A stretch of 64,000 nt of DNA from Chitinophagaceae bacterium (GTDB taxonomy: Bacteria > Bacteroidota > Bacteroidia > Chitinophagales > Chitinophagaceae). Below the pieces are notes generated by a model. The model did no database searches and was not told the DNA's origin. It saw only the letters and a list, made by a program, of their open reading frames with translations. Positions 1-8,199 of this stretch are shown piece by piece (position 1 is the first letter of the stretch; the number at the start of each line of letters is the position of its first letter). Where the stretch lies: the NCBI GenBank assembly GCA_019638595.1, contig JAHBTJ010000012.1, positions 62,001 to 126,000 of the forward strand, written 5' to 3'. Made by a program: the position numbers and the translations under genes.

Positions 1-567
1 AAAACGGTATCAACAGCTCCAATCAAAGCAAGCGAGTTTATAGGTGCCTGGGCCGCACATGGCGATGGTTCAGAACTGACGGACTACGATATGATTCGAT
101 ATACGCATATCGAAGATTTGCTGGCGAATACCCCCACCTTGCTGATAGGACTTTCTTTCGATCTGGAAGAAGGAGGAAAGGCGAAAATTGTGTACACAGG
201 TGCAGGTGCAAAAAACTATTTAGGCGAGATTACTGAAAACGAAAGTATTGTTTACTCCGATGCCAGGTGGTCGGTAAATGGAGATAAAATACGCATCGAA
301 ACGGACGAAGAATTGTTTTTTTCGATCGGTGAACAGCTTTTCAGGCTTCCGTCACATTATAGCAATCTGACTTTACTCGGGTATTTGCATGGAATTCCTG
401 TTCGTATCAAATCCCATCAACTGTATAATCTGGAAATAGTCGAAAAGACGAACGCAGGATTTTGGACGAGAGTCACCACCAAGACGGAAACATTTTATGT
501 TTTCCTACAGAAATCGCCCTATGACAAAAGCAACATGACAAATATTAAAAACATATTTGACAAATAA
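1..567 (+). CDS. Hypothetical protein, 5' end outside the window
   Basis: The reading frame is open from base 1 and runs through the first in-frame ATG at 91, so the true start lies upstream and about 188 residues of the C-terminal part are visible. The visible part is rich in beta-strand-like alternation and carries a motif EFIGAW near its beginning, which recalls lipocalin-like lipoproteins of Bacteroidota; this resemblance is weak and no function is assigned. There is no membrane segment in the visible part. The next gene starts 12 bases after the stop, so the two are probably co-transcribed. Confidence 0.65.
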   Translation, partial: KTVSTAPIKASEFIGAWAAHGDGSELTDYDMIRYTHIEDLLANTPTLLIGLSFDLEEGGKAKIVYTGAGAKNYLGEITENESIVYSDARWSVNGDKIRIETDEELFFSIGEQLFRLPSHYSNLTLLGYLHGIPVRIKSHQLYNLEIVEKTNAGFWTRVTTKTETFYVFLQKSPYDKSNMTNIKNIFDK

Positions 568-579
568 AGAAATCTCAAG

Positions 580-2223
580 ATGAAAAAAATATTCACCATT
601 AGCATAGTGAGCGCTCTACTACTATTTTGCTTTCAGGCATGTACAAAAGAAGAGCTTGTGACCATCAACGAACCACTGGAGCTGGACGAAAACTCCATTC
701 AGTACCAGCAATACATGGAAGAACGCGCTACGCAACTGATCAAACAATACCGCTTCGACCAACTGGGCAATACCATCGACAGGATCAAAGATCCGGTGGC
801 AAGAGAAAGGGTTTTGGCATTGTTGACGGAATATAGGGATCGGGCTTTTAACGAGGCTTTATACTACGCAAAGCCCAACGGAGATACTGTATTCTTCTTT
901 CCACCCAATATAGATGACCGAAAGGAAGCCATAAGGCTATACATAAGCAATCTGTACCAAAAATCCGTAGTCAATGAAATAGGTGTACTCCATGGCTTTA
1001 AAAATTTCCCGAAGGTAGAAACCGTAGAGATTGGCAATTCTCTGGCAACGGGTATCAGGGATCTGAATGGTTTGCCCGAGTTGAAAACATTCAACTGGAC
1101 TTTTGAGCCTTACTATTTCGGTCAGTTTTATCCGGAGGTAGAACTTGCTCCGGTACCCCTGGAACTTGACTTTTCGCAAAACCATAAGCTGGAAACAATA
1201 GGTATATCATATGTAGATTTGGCTAATCTGAAGTTCCCGGCACACAAAATTCAGAGCGTTGAATTAGCATCTGCTATTATCAATAAAGCGGAAGAGATAG
1301 ATGCCATCGCTACAAGTAATCTCGGACTTGAAGGTGTTTCCGAACAACCGAGCCTGATATTAACAGGGAAAAATATAGACTCATTGCTCACGAATCTGAA
1401 TTTATTAAACACATTGGACATCAGCGCAACCAATATCTTGACACTGGACACCCGAGATGTAGAAAAAATAAAGCTGAATAACGGATTGAAAAAACTGACC
1501 TTAGATGCAGACAAGCTAAATGAGAAACCTGCATTGCCAAACAGCTTAGAACAGCTTGATATTGGTGGTTACAAACTGTCAGATAAAAATTTTTCAGCAG
1601 CTACAAGTTTAAAGTATTTTAGTTTTAGCAGTGCCGGTTTTAACGGATTGACCTTGCCGACAAATGTAGAAGAAATCCAATTGACTGTTCCATGGCCATA
1701 TACAGCAGAAGTTAATTCCGGCATTAGTCAGGATTATAGCAATCTGACTAAATTGAAGAAGGTAACGATAAATCAAGCTTCTATTGATCTAACAAGTTTA
1801 GTATTTCCTTCAAGCTTGGAATATATTTCATTTTCCAATACTTCTCCGGAAAAAATTTCCGGTATTGCAGATTTTAGCAGTTTAAATAATTTAAAATCTT
1901 TCCTGGTGGGTTATTATGTCGCTTTTGAGCACATGCCTAAATTACCTTCCTCGTTATCGAAATTTGAAGCACGTGGCGTTGAATTGCCATCTGGAGCTAC
2001 AATGGATCTGAGTAATCTTACCAATCTCGATTATTTAAGAGTTAATGCATGGGCATCACAGCCGTTTACACTTATTCTTCCGACTAATCTAACAGAAGCC
2101 GCTGTGCAGGCAGGATATGGAAGTGTAAACCAAGCTTGGGGATCTATCCTATTGCCTACGGGTAGTACCATAGTGAATGCCCCGGCATGGTTGTCACAGT
2201 ATGTCTATATTGGAGATATATAA
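580..2223 (+). CDS. Leucine-rich-repeat lipoprotein
   Basis: A 547-residue protein with an SPII signal: hydrophobic segment then FCFQAC, with the acylated Cys at about residue 20 followed by TKEE, an acidic stretch typical of surface-exposed lipoproteins in this phylum. Residues of about 40-130 form a charged, probably helical region. From about residue 135 to the end there are irregular leucine-rich repeats of roughly 20-25 residues with LxxLxL-type spacing (for example NLTKLKKVTI and SLEYISF). Such LRR lipoproteins usually bind proteins or glycans, but no ligand can be read from the sequence. The DNA of the repeat part looks more AT-rich than the genes at 8-20 kb, which may mean a different origin. 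Confidence 0.75.
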   Translation: MKKIFTISIVSALLLFCFQACTKEELVTINEPLELDENSIQYQQYMEERATQLIKQYRFDQLGNTIDRIKDPVARERVLALLTEYRDRAFNEALYYAKPNGDTVFFFPPNIDDRKEAIRLYISNLYQKSVVNEIGVLHGFKNFPKVETVEIGNSLATGIRDLNGLPELKTFNWTFEPYYFGQFYPEVELAPVPLELDFSQNHKLETIGISYVDLANLKFPAHKIQSVELASAIINKAEEIDAIATSNLGLEGVSEQPSLILTGKNIDSLLTNLNLLNTLDISATNILTLDTRDVEKIKLNNGLKKLTLDADKLNEKPALPNSLEQLDIGGYKLSDKNFSAATSLKYFSFSSAGFNGLTLPTNVEEIQLTVPWPYTAEVNSGISQDYSNLTKLKKVTINQASIDLTSLVFPSSLEYISFSNTSPEKISGIADFSSLNNLKSFLVGYYVAFEHMPKLPSSLSKFEARGVELPSGATMDLSNLTNLDYLRVNAWASQPFTLILPTNLTEAAVQAGYGSVNQAWGSILLPTGSTIVNAPAWLSQYVYIGDI

Positions 2224-2373
2224 TTTATATTATTTAGCCTGTGGCTGGTGTTGTCACCAACCACCTCATAACAACAAATGATACGATTAAAACAACTTAT
2301 TTCTATTAAGCCTTACGAAAGAATAAATGGATTCGGAAATGAATTGTCTGTTGTCAACATAAACAAGCGGAAT

Positions 2374-2949
2374 ATGAAACATACAGCTTTATCCAGATTA
2401 TGTATGATACTTTTTATGAGCATTAGCATCCTGTCCTGCAAAAAAGATAAAGAACCAACATCCGCAGCACTTATTAAACAATATGCACTGGCCGGAACCT
2501 ACAAAGCGCAGATCACCCCGTCCTTTATGGGTACCAGTGCTATAGCCAGCGGTGAGCATACGGTAAGAATAGAAGACCTGGGCGATGGACGCATCCGGCT
2601 GTTGTACGATAAGTTTCAAAAGAACCCCATGCCTTTTGTGATGACAGCAGATATAACCATGACTGTAAAAAAAGGCAATAACAACACACTGTTGCTCGAA
2701 GGCAAAGACGGTCTTTTTAAAGCTGACCCGCCTGATGGCAGCGGCATCAACCCGGATGATATCATGCCCGGTATTCAACTGCCTGACGGAGCCGAAAACG
2801 GAATGCGTTCAGATCAGGCAGGTATTACGGGTACATACGGTGAGATAGAAAAGGAAGGTGTTACAGCCAACCGTTTCGACCTGAACCTGACGCCGGGTTT
2901 GCCTTTACCTGTTCAGGTGTTTATATATACAAAGCAAAAAATAAATTAA
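2374..2949 (+). CDS. Small hypothetical lipoprotein
   Basis: The start was placed at 2374 rather than 2278 because this gives an SPII signal peptide: MKHTALSRLCMILFMSISIL followed by SCKKDKE, with the lipid-bearing Cys near residue 22 and charged residues after it. The mature part of about 170 residues is mostly predicted beta strand and contains a Gly/Pro/Asp-rich stretch (PPDGSGINPDD) in the middle. I do not recognise the family. It follows the leucine-rich-repeat lipoprotein by 150 bases and precedes a cupin gene; the context suggests an envelope role only. Confidence 0.6.
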   Translation: MKHTALSRLCMILFMSISILSCKKDKEPTSAALIKQYALAGTYKAQITPSFMGTSAIASGEHTVRIEDLGDGRIRLLYDKFQKNPMPFVMTADITMTVKKGNNNTLLLEGKDGLFKADPPDGSGINPDDIMPGIQLPDGAENGMRSDQAGITGTYGEIEKEGVTANRFDLNLTPGLPLPVQVFIYTKQKIN

Positions 2950-3023
2950 GCCAGGCCTTACAGAGCGATTATCAATATACAACAGTACCCCGATTTACAT
3001 AATCATATCAAAACAAAAAACTC

Positions 3024-3350
3024 ATGGCAGTAACAACAGAAACAGCATCCGTTTTTTCACCGGCTGAAAGAATCCAATATTCCAAAGACAGCATCGTCAG
3101 TCAGCAGATCACCAAAAACAAGGCAGGCAATATCACACTTTTTGCCTTTGATGAAGGTCAGCAGTTAAGCGAGCATTCAGCGCCTTTTGATGCCGTGGTG
3201 CAGATCGTGGATGGTAGTGCAGAGATCCATATCGCCGGGGAGCCCTACCACTTACAGGCAGGCGAAATGATCATTTTACCTGCCAATATTCCACATGCAG
3301 TGTATGCAACAACACGTTTTAAAATGCTTTTAACCATGATCAGAAGTTAG
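3024..3350 (+). CDS. Cupin-fold protein
   Basis: A 108-residue single-domain cupin. Motif 1 is around residues 50-64 (EHSAPFDAVVQIVDG) and motif 2 around 80-91 (GEMIILPANIPH). Of the usual metal ligands, His51 and His91 are present, but the classic HxH pair is reduced to one His followed by Ser, so metal binding may be altered. Small cupins of this type bind a metal and a small ligand or act as isomerases and dioxygenases; the substrate cannot be told. No signal peptide, so cytoplasmic. It sits upstream of a siderophore reductase gene, with a small unknown gene between. Confidence 0.75.
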   Translation: MAVTTETASVFSPAERIQYSKDSIVSQQITKNKAGNITLFAFDEGQQLSEHSAPFDAVVQIVDGSAEIHIAGEPYHLQAGEMIILPANIPHAVYATTRFKMLLTMIRS

Positions 3351-3439
3351 ACAATCGGGACGTAATTATTTTGAATGGTTTAAAATAAGCTATATTGTTT
3401 TTTAGAAAGAATCCCCGTTTTTAAAATCATATCGCCATT

Positions 3440-3799
3440 ATGAACCCTTTCAGGCTACTATACCACAATAGCCGGCACGATGATGTTGTTTTTGCAGAAG
3501 GCAACCGTATAGGCATCGGATTCAGGAAAACCCTGCTAATGCTCGACAGGGAAAGCTTTTATGCTTTTTTATCGCTGCTACGGTATACCCGAGAAAACAG
3601 CTCTTTAGGGACAGAACCTGCAATACAGTCTTTGATGGTAGATACTCCTTGCCGGGAACTAAGTTTGCTGTTGACCCGCGAAGAATTGGATCGCCTGTTG
3701 AAAATGCTGGAAGCAGCACGCGAATGCCTTGATAATGTTGGTGAGGGAAGTTTTGCGGTTAACAGCAGCATCAGTCTGGCACAAATACAGAATAACTGA
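3440..3799 (+). CDS. Small conserved protein, paralogue of the one at 20915
   Basis: A 119-residue soluble protein of unknown function, possibly of the DUF6686 type (recalled, not checked). It aligns along most of its length with the product at 20915: shared blocks are the N-terminal LYH...DDVVF, the GIGFRK motif near residue 30, a QSLMVDTPC-like block near 70, and LSLLLTREEL near 80. These blocks suggest a conserved fold with a possible Cys ligand in DTPC. The two paralogues lie on either side of the large TBDR/FAS1 operon, and this one is directly upstream of a siderophore reductase, so a role tied to iron uptake is plausible but unproven. Confidence 0.65.
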   Translation: MNPFRLLYHNSRHDDVVFAEGNRIGIGFRKTLLMLDRESFYAFLSLLRYTRENSSLGTEPAIQSLMVDTPCRELSLLLTREELDRLLKMLEAARECLDNVGEGSFAVNSSISLAQIQNN

Positions 3800-3962
3800 C
3801 CAATGGTACAACTGCTTTTTATTGATTAACCTGTTATTGTACTTCCTGTCATTTTTCTTTTTGCGTCTGTTTTATTCCTTCTTGCGTAAATGGGTTTCTC
3901 TAAAGCCGGGTATTTTTATTATTGCGTTTTCACCACTATTCAATTGTTTTTACTTTTTCATT

Positions 3963-4694
3963 ATGCCAAGCGTACCAAAATGGTTAGGCGACACTATGAG
4001 TGTTGTCTTCAAAAACATGTATCACCCGGTTACAGTTACGGGTGTTCAATATCTGAATGAGCAGTTAAAAAAAATCCGTTTTGAAGGAGACCTTTCTAAA
4101 ACAAAGTTCACGCCGGGTAATGTAGTGGAATTTCGCGTTACCCCAAACGATTTCAGGCATTATACACCTGCATATTTCAACACGGCAACAGGTGTTTGCG
4201 AAATCATTTTTTATCTCCACAACAAAGGTGCAGGAAGCGATTGGGCAAAGCAATTGAAGGAAGGTGATACCGTTAAACTATTAGGCCCCGGCGGTAAGCT
4301 CAGCTATGTGGCGGGCTTCAAACATCATTTTGTATTTGGCGATGAGACTGCTATCGGGTTAATGAACTGTATCCAAAGAGAAGCAGAGGAGAACGGGCAT
4401 TCTTCTTTTGCGCTGATGGAAGCACAGGAAGCACACAGGGATTGGATCCGTTTATTTTCTGCACAACCTGCCGAATGTGTGGCATCTTCTTTTCAATATC
4501 CTGCGGACTTCGCCATTCGCTTTTTGAGTGATTCGGCAGAAGATTGGATGGCTGCCATTCCGGATACCTGTTTTTATCTTACCGGCCGGGCTAAATCTAT
4601 CCTGGCAATGAGAAAATATTTATTATCGAAAGGTGTTGCTATGAAACAGATAAAAACAGAACCTTACTGGGCTGAAGGGAAAAAAGGACTTTAA
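3963..4694 (+). CDS. Siderophore-interacting protein (FAD-dependent ferric-siderophore reductase family)
   Basis: A 243-residue protein of the SIP family (YqjH/ViuB type), which reduces Fe(III)-siderophores in the cytoplasm using NAD(P)H so that iron is released. The N-terminal half has the FAD-binding beta-barrel with the flavin motif RHYT at residues 65-68 followed by PAYF. The C-terminal half has the Rossmann-like part (FVFGDETAIG near 125, then an aromatic C-terminal YWAEGKKG as in the family). The start at 3963 was preferred: an upstream ATG in frame at 3729 would overlap the previous gene and add a phenylalanine-rich stretch not known in this family. Expected to serve the TBDR systems downstream. 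Confidence 0.85.
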   Translation: MPSVPKWLGDTMSVVFKNMYHPVTVTGVQYLNEQLKKIRFEGDLSKTKFTPGNVVEFRVTPNDFRHYTPAYFNTATGVCEIIFYLHNKGAGSDWAKQLKEGDTVKLLGPGGKLSYVAGFKHHFVFGDETAIGLMNCIQREAEENGHSSFALMEAQEAHRDWIRLFSAQPAECVASSFQYPADFAIRFLSDSAEDWMAAIPDTCFYLTGRAKSILAMRKYLLSKGVAMKQIKTEPYWAEGKKGL

Positions 4695-4705
4695 ACACGT
4701 ACATT

Positions 4706-5443
4706 ATGAAATATGAAAATAAAATCAGGTGGGCATTTGTTGCTGCGATCACAGTTTCAGTATGCTGGATCGTGGGAGATATTTTTATTGTTGGCTATAA
4801 ACCTGATCCTGAAGATTATAAGTTGTTCTCGGTAGAATATGCAGATAAAGTTGATGTGGATATTGCTATTCACATGCTTTCAGGTTCAACGGAAAGACTC
4901 ATGTTGGGTGCGTTAATCGCCGCTTTGAGCGCTCCCTTGCTATTACCGGCAATGTGGCTGGTATACCAGAGTTTTTCAGATAAAAAACAATGGCACGCAA
5001 AACTGGTATATTACCTGCTTTTGGCAGGAGCAGTATTATCTCCTTTTGCTCATGCTGCTTTTTTCTATGTAGGTGAAATATACAAGGCAATATTGCATAC
5101 CGATAAAGCTGCCCATGAATACCTGCTTAAAACAGCGAATAGCTTTGTAAAGATATTGTTCATAGGTTGGTGGAGCGCTATTGGTGTGCTGGCGCTGGGG
5201 TGGCTGGCGTTTACAATATCAGTATTTATGGGAAAAACGGTTTTGCCCCGTTGGGCAGGCTTATTTACTCCTTTTTTAGTGACGATATACCAGCATCCGA
5301 TTGTTGAAATGCTACCCGAACCTGCCCGGGCAGCCTTATCCGGGGCGGGCTTCAACATAGCTTATTTCGTTTTCTTCGTGTTTTTGTTTGTTGCCGGAAG
5401 AATATATATATGTAGCCTTGTAACAGAAACTAATAAAGTATGA
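4706..5443 (+). CDS. Multi-pass membrane protein (possibly DUF6796)
   Basis: A 245-residue inner-membrane protein with about six or seven hydrophobic segments, at roughly residues 10-30, 65-88, 102-122, 146-172, 180-200 and 220-240. It resembles the DUF6796 family by length and layout (recalled, not checked). No catalytic motif is evident. It starts 11 bases after the siderophore reductase stop, so it is probably co-transcribed with it. Function unknown. Confidence 0.65.
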   Translation: MKYENKIRWAFVAAITVSVCWIVGDIFIVGYKPDPEDYKLFSVEYADKVDVDIAIHMLSGSTERLMLGALIAALSAPLLLPAMWLVYQSFSDKKQWHAKLVYYLLLAGAVLSPFAHAAFFYVGEIYKAILHTDKAAHEYLLKTANSFVKILFIGWWSAIGVLALGWLAFTISVFMGKTVLPRWAGLFTPFLVTIYQHPIVEMLPEPARAALSGAGFNIAYFVFFVFLFVAGRIYICSLVTETNKV

Positions 5444-5474
5444 CAGGAACATGAATTAGAAAATTTCCATGCAA

Positions 5475-5529
5475 GTAAATGTATTTACCAAAATAGTAAA
5501 TCCTGCAGTGTTGCGCCATGCTATCTTTG
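5475..5529 (+). promoter_or_regulatory. Operator-like palindromes upstream of a TAnnTTTG promoter element
   Basis: GTAAAT (5475-5480), ATTTAC (5483-5488) and GTAAAT (5496-5501) form two overlapping inverted repeats, with spacers of 2 and 7 bases. Twenty bases further on is TATCTTTG (5522-5529), a perfect match to the Bacteroidota -7 box TAnnTTTG. No good -33 TTG is present at the right distance, which would fit a promoter that depends on a regulator. Transcription would run into the hairpin at 5577-5600 and towards the TBDR at 5785. Confidence 0.45.
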
Positions 5530-5547
5530 TATTCATTTAGTCAAAGC

Positions 5548-5600
5548 AAGTTTTTCATAAGCAGTTAGTTTTGGTTGCCCCTTCTATTCATGGAAGGGGC
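5548..5600 (+). repeat. Conserved block plus hairpin, copy 1
   Basis: The block 5548-5575 ends in ATAAGCAGTTAGTTTTGGT and is followed by a perfect 8-bp hairpin, GCCCCTTC (5577-5584) pairing with GAAGGGGC (5593-5600), then a T-rich stretch. The same block recurs at 35607-35636 with a 2-base insertion and a hairpin of different sequence but similar size. On + it could be a terminator or attenuator after the promoter at 5522; on - it would encode a short tail TKTNCL before a stop. Conservation of the block with a changed but still paired stem points to a selected element. Confidence 0.6.
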
Positions 5601-5784
5601 TTTGTTTATTTTTGAAAAGCTCCTTACATACATACTACTCCTTTTGTCAAGCAACTGTCATTTTTATTTTCCGCTAATGATCTCTTTTTCTCCCTTAATG
5701 GTCGCGGGCGCCGGTGAAATTTGCATAAGCAATTAAAAAGAAGGAACAGGTGATAAATCTGTTTGTATAAATCACGGGAAAGAG

Positions 5785-8199
5785 ATGGCAAGACTTCGAC
5801 TTTTATTTTTAATTACTATCTGTATTGTATCCTGTTTTTCCGCTATGGCGCAGGAAACCCCGTCGTCGTTGAGCGGAACGGTTAAAGATAAGTCGGGTAA
5901 CCCGATCAAAGGCGTTTCCGTTTTTGCAGAAAGCCGGCAACACTACGGCGTTATAACAGATGAAAATGGTTACTACACACTATCCCTGCCCCCCGGCGCC
6001 TGGAAAATACGATTTCAGCATGTTGGATATTCCGGCCACGCAAAAACCATCCACATCGAAGATAATATCCCAAAAAAATACGATGTAATATTTGAAACCG
6101 ATATAAGGCAGCTTGAAGAAGTGGCAGTGGTGGGTAAGTCGGCGCTAAAACAGGTAAAAGAGCTTGCTTACAATGTGGATGTGGTGAATGCCCGGAGCCT
6201 GCACAATACAACGCTCGACCTGTCGGGAACGCTGGATCGTGTGTCCGGGGTAAGAGTGCGTTCTGCCGGTGGGGTGGGTTCAAATATTACTTTTTCCATG
6301 AACGGCTTTACCGGCAACCAGGTGAAGTTCTTTATTGACGGCGTACCGATGGATATATTCGGCAGCACTTTCCAGATCAATAATATCCCTGTTAATATTG
6401 CCGACCGCATAGAATTATATAAAGGCGTAGCGCCCGTAAGCCTCGGGGCAGACGCCCTGGGAGGTGTGGTGAATATCATTACCACCCAAAACAAAGGGAG
6501 CTGGCTTGATGCTTCCTATTCTTATGGCTCTTTCAATACCCATAAAACCTATATCAATGCCGGCTATACCGGCAATAACGGTTTTACGGCAAGTGTGAAC
6601 CTTTTTCAAAACTATTCCGATAACGATTATTGGGTAGATGCCCGCATACTCAACCTGCAAACCAGCATGTATGAGCCGGGCACTGCAAGGGTAAGGCGTT
6701 TTCATGATGCCTACCATAATGAAACCATTATAGCAAAAGCCGGTGTGGTCAACAAAAGCTATGCAGACCAGTTGCTGCTGGGATTGAACACAGGCAATGA
6801 AAGATCGCAGGATCAGGCAGGCACACAGATGCAGTTTGTATACGGGCAGCGTCACCGCAAGGCCAATACCGTCACGCCTTTTTTGGTATACAGCAAAAAG
6901 AACATTTTTATAAAAGGACTGGATGCAAGGCTGACAGCCAATTACAATTTCGGGTATTCGAGGTTTATTGATACCGCGCAGGTTCGGTATAACTGGCTGG
7001 GGCAATCGGCGTCAAAGCTGTCGCCCGGTGAGTTCCGGTATTCTTCTGCAAAATATTATAACAACGATGCCAATATTACTTTCAATACAGATTATAAGCT
7101 TAATGACCAACATTCATTTTCTGTAAGCAATATTCTTTCCCTGTTTAACAGGAAAGGAAAAGACCCCTTCGACTATTCGGAAGAATCGCACATGATCGGG
7201 GCGCCTAAGAAAAATAGTAAAAATATCACCGGGCTAGCTTACAAGTTTGATTACAACAGCTCCTGGAATACTTCGCTGTTTATAAAAAATTATCTTCAAA
7301 CCAATAAAGGGCCGTTCAATACTTCCACAGGCGCTAATCCGCGCACCTACGAAATGAGGCAGCACAGCTATTCCCTGGTCGGGTATGGTATGGCGTCTAC
7401 TTATTTTTTGAAAAAATTACAGTTCAAAACGTCTTACGAAAAAACATACCGGCTGCCTTCTACCACTGAAATTTTTGGCGATGAAAGCTTTAATGCCGGT
7501 AACATTAACCTGAAGCCCGAATCCAGCAACAACTACAACCTCAATATCATATACGATGCCTCTGTTAACGCCGACCATCAAATGGAGATCAGCATAGGCG
7601 GATTATTCAGGCGCACAAAAGATTATATCATCCGTACCGTAGGCGGAACGGCACAGGCGCCTGCTACATTTGCCAACCAGGGGCTGGTATATAACAAAGG
7701 TATTAATGCCGAGGTAAAATATTTTTATAAAAAGCTGCTGAACGCGGGTGTCAGCTTTACTTTCCAGGATCTGCGGTTCAAAAACAAATATGAGCCCGGC
7801 GATTCAGGAGATAAGGTGAGCCTGTATTACAATACCCGCGTGCCTAATACGCCGTATGTTTTCGGCAACGGGTATATTACCTGCACTTTCAGGAATGTGC
7901 CGGGGAAAAATATCCTAAGCGTTGGTTACAATACGCTGTATGTACATAAGTTTCCTTTATACACCTATGTATCCAATGCAAGAAATTTTGCCGTTATTCC
8001 CAGCCAGTTTACCCACAATGTAACGGTTACCTATAGTATTACTTCCGCAGGAATAAGCCTGTCAGCGGAAGGATGGAATATCACAGATGAAAAAGTATAT
8101 GATGACTTCAGCCTGCAAAAGCCGGGCAGAAATTTCGCATGTAAGATCAGGTATGTATTATCTGACAAAACCATTAAAAAAAATAAGCGTCATGAATAA
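5785..8199 (+). CDS. TonB-dependent receptor, first gene of a nine-gene cluster
   Basis: An 804-residue outer-membrane receptor that would import a ligand with energy from TonB. Order: signal peptide (1-23, ending SAMAQ), carboxypeptidase-D-like beta-sandwich (about 28-105), plug (about 120-235, with FIDGVPM and a LGADALGGVVNIIT block typical of the plug end), then a 22-strand-type barrel. The C-terminus runs past the expected last strand by about 12 charged residues. Its stop overlaps the start of the DUF4374 lipoprotein gene by 8 bases. TBDR plus DUF4374 is the arrangement of the XusAB xenosiderophore system of Bacteroides thetaiotaomicron (recalled), so a siderophore ligand is the favoured guess. 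An alternative is another metal chelate. Confidence 0.88.
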   Translation: MARLRLLFLITICIVSCFSAMAQETPSSLSGTVKDKSGNPIKGVSVFAESRQHYGVITDENGYYTLSLPPGAWKIRFQHVGYSGHAKTIHIEDNIPKKYDVIFETDIRQLEEVAVVGKSALKQVKELAYNVDVVNARSLHNTTLDLSGTLDRVSGVRVRSAGGVGSNITFSMNGFTGNQVKFFIDGVPMDIFGSTFQINNIPVNIADRIELYKGVAPVSLGADALGGVVNIITTQNKGSWLDASYSYGSFNTHKTYINAGYTGNNGFTASVNLFQNYSDNDYWVDARILNLQTSMYEPGTARVRRFHDAYHNETIIAKAGVVNKSYADQLLLGLNTGNERSQDQAGTQMQFVYGQRHRKANTVTPFLVYSKKNIFIKGLDARLTANYNFGYSRFIDTAQVRYNWLGQSASKLSPGEFRYSSAKYYNNDANITFNTDYKLNDQHSFSVSNILSLFNRKGKDPFDYSEESHMIGAPKKNSKNITGLAYKFDYNSSWNTSLFIKNYLQTNKGPFNTSTGANPRTYEMRQHSYSLVGYGMASTYFLKKLQFKTSYEKTYRLPSTTEIFGDESFNAGNINLKPESSNNYNLNIIYDASVNADHQMEISIGGLFRRTKDYIIRTVGGTAQAPATFANQGLVYNKGINAEVKYFYKKLLNAGVSFTFQDLRFKNKYEPGDSGDKVSLYYNTRVPNTPYVFGNGYITCTFRNVPGKNILSVGYNTLYVHKFPLYTYVSNARNFAVIPSQFTHNVTVTYSITSAGISLSAEGWNITDEKVYDDFSLQKPGRNFACKIRYVLSDKTIKKNKRHE

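Larger units (their letters stand above)
5444..5784. other. Intergenic region before the TBDR operon
   Basis: This 341-base gap holds the palindromes and promoter element at 5475-5529 and the repeat-hairpin at 5548-5600. From 5601 to 5784 I see no gene; the only other feature is a weak inverted repeat GTGAT/ATCAC at about 5752-5776, just upstream of the TBDR start. No riboswitch consensus could be matched. Confidence 0.4.

Noticed and set aside
3729..3962. N-terminal extension of the siderophore reductase frame
   Set aside because: It overlaps the previous gene and would add a Phe/Leu-rich stretch not found in the family; the ATG at 3963 gives a normal start.
5601..5784. Cobalamin riboswitch suggested by GCAACTGT and GGTGAAAT
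   Set aside because: The two elements occur in the wrong order and the other conserved boxes are missing.
6415..7005. 196-codon open frame on - inside the first TBDR
   Set aside because: Antisense to a strongly supported receptor gene; no domain or signal seen.
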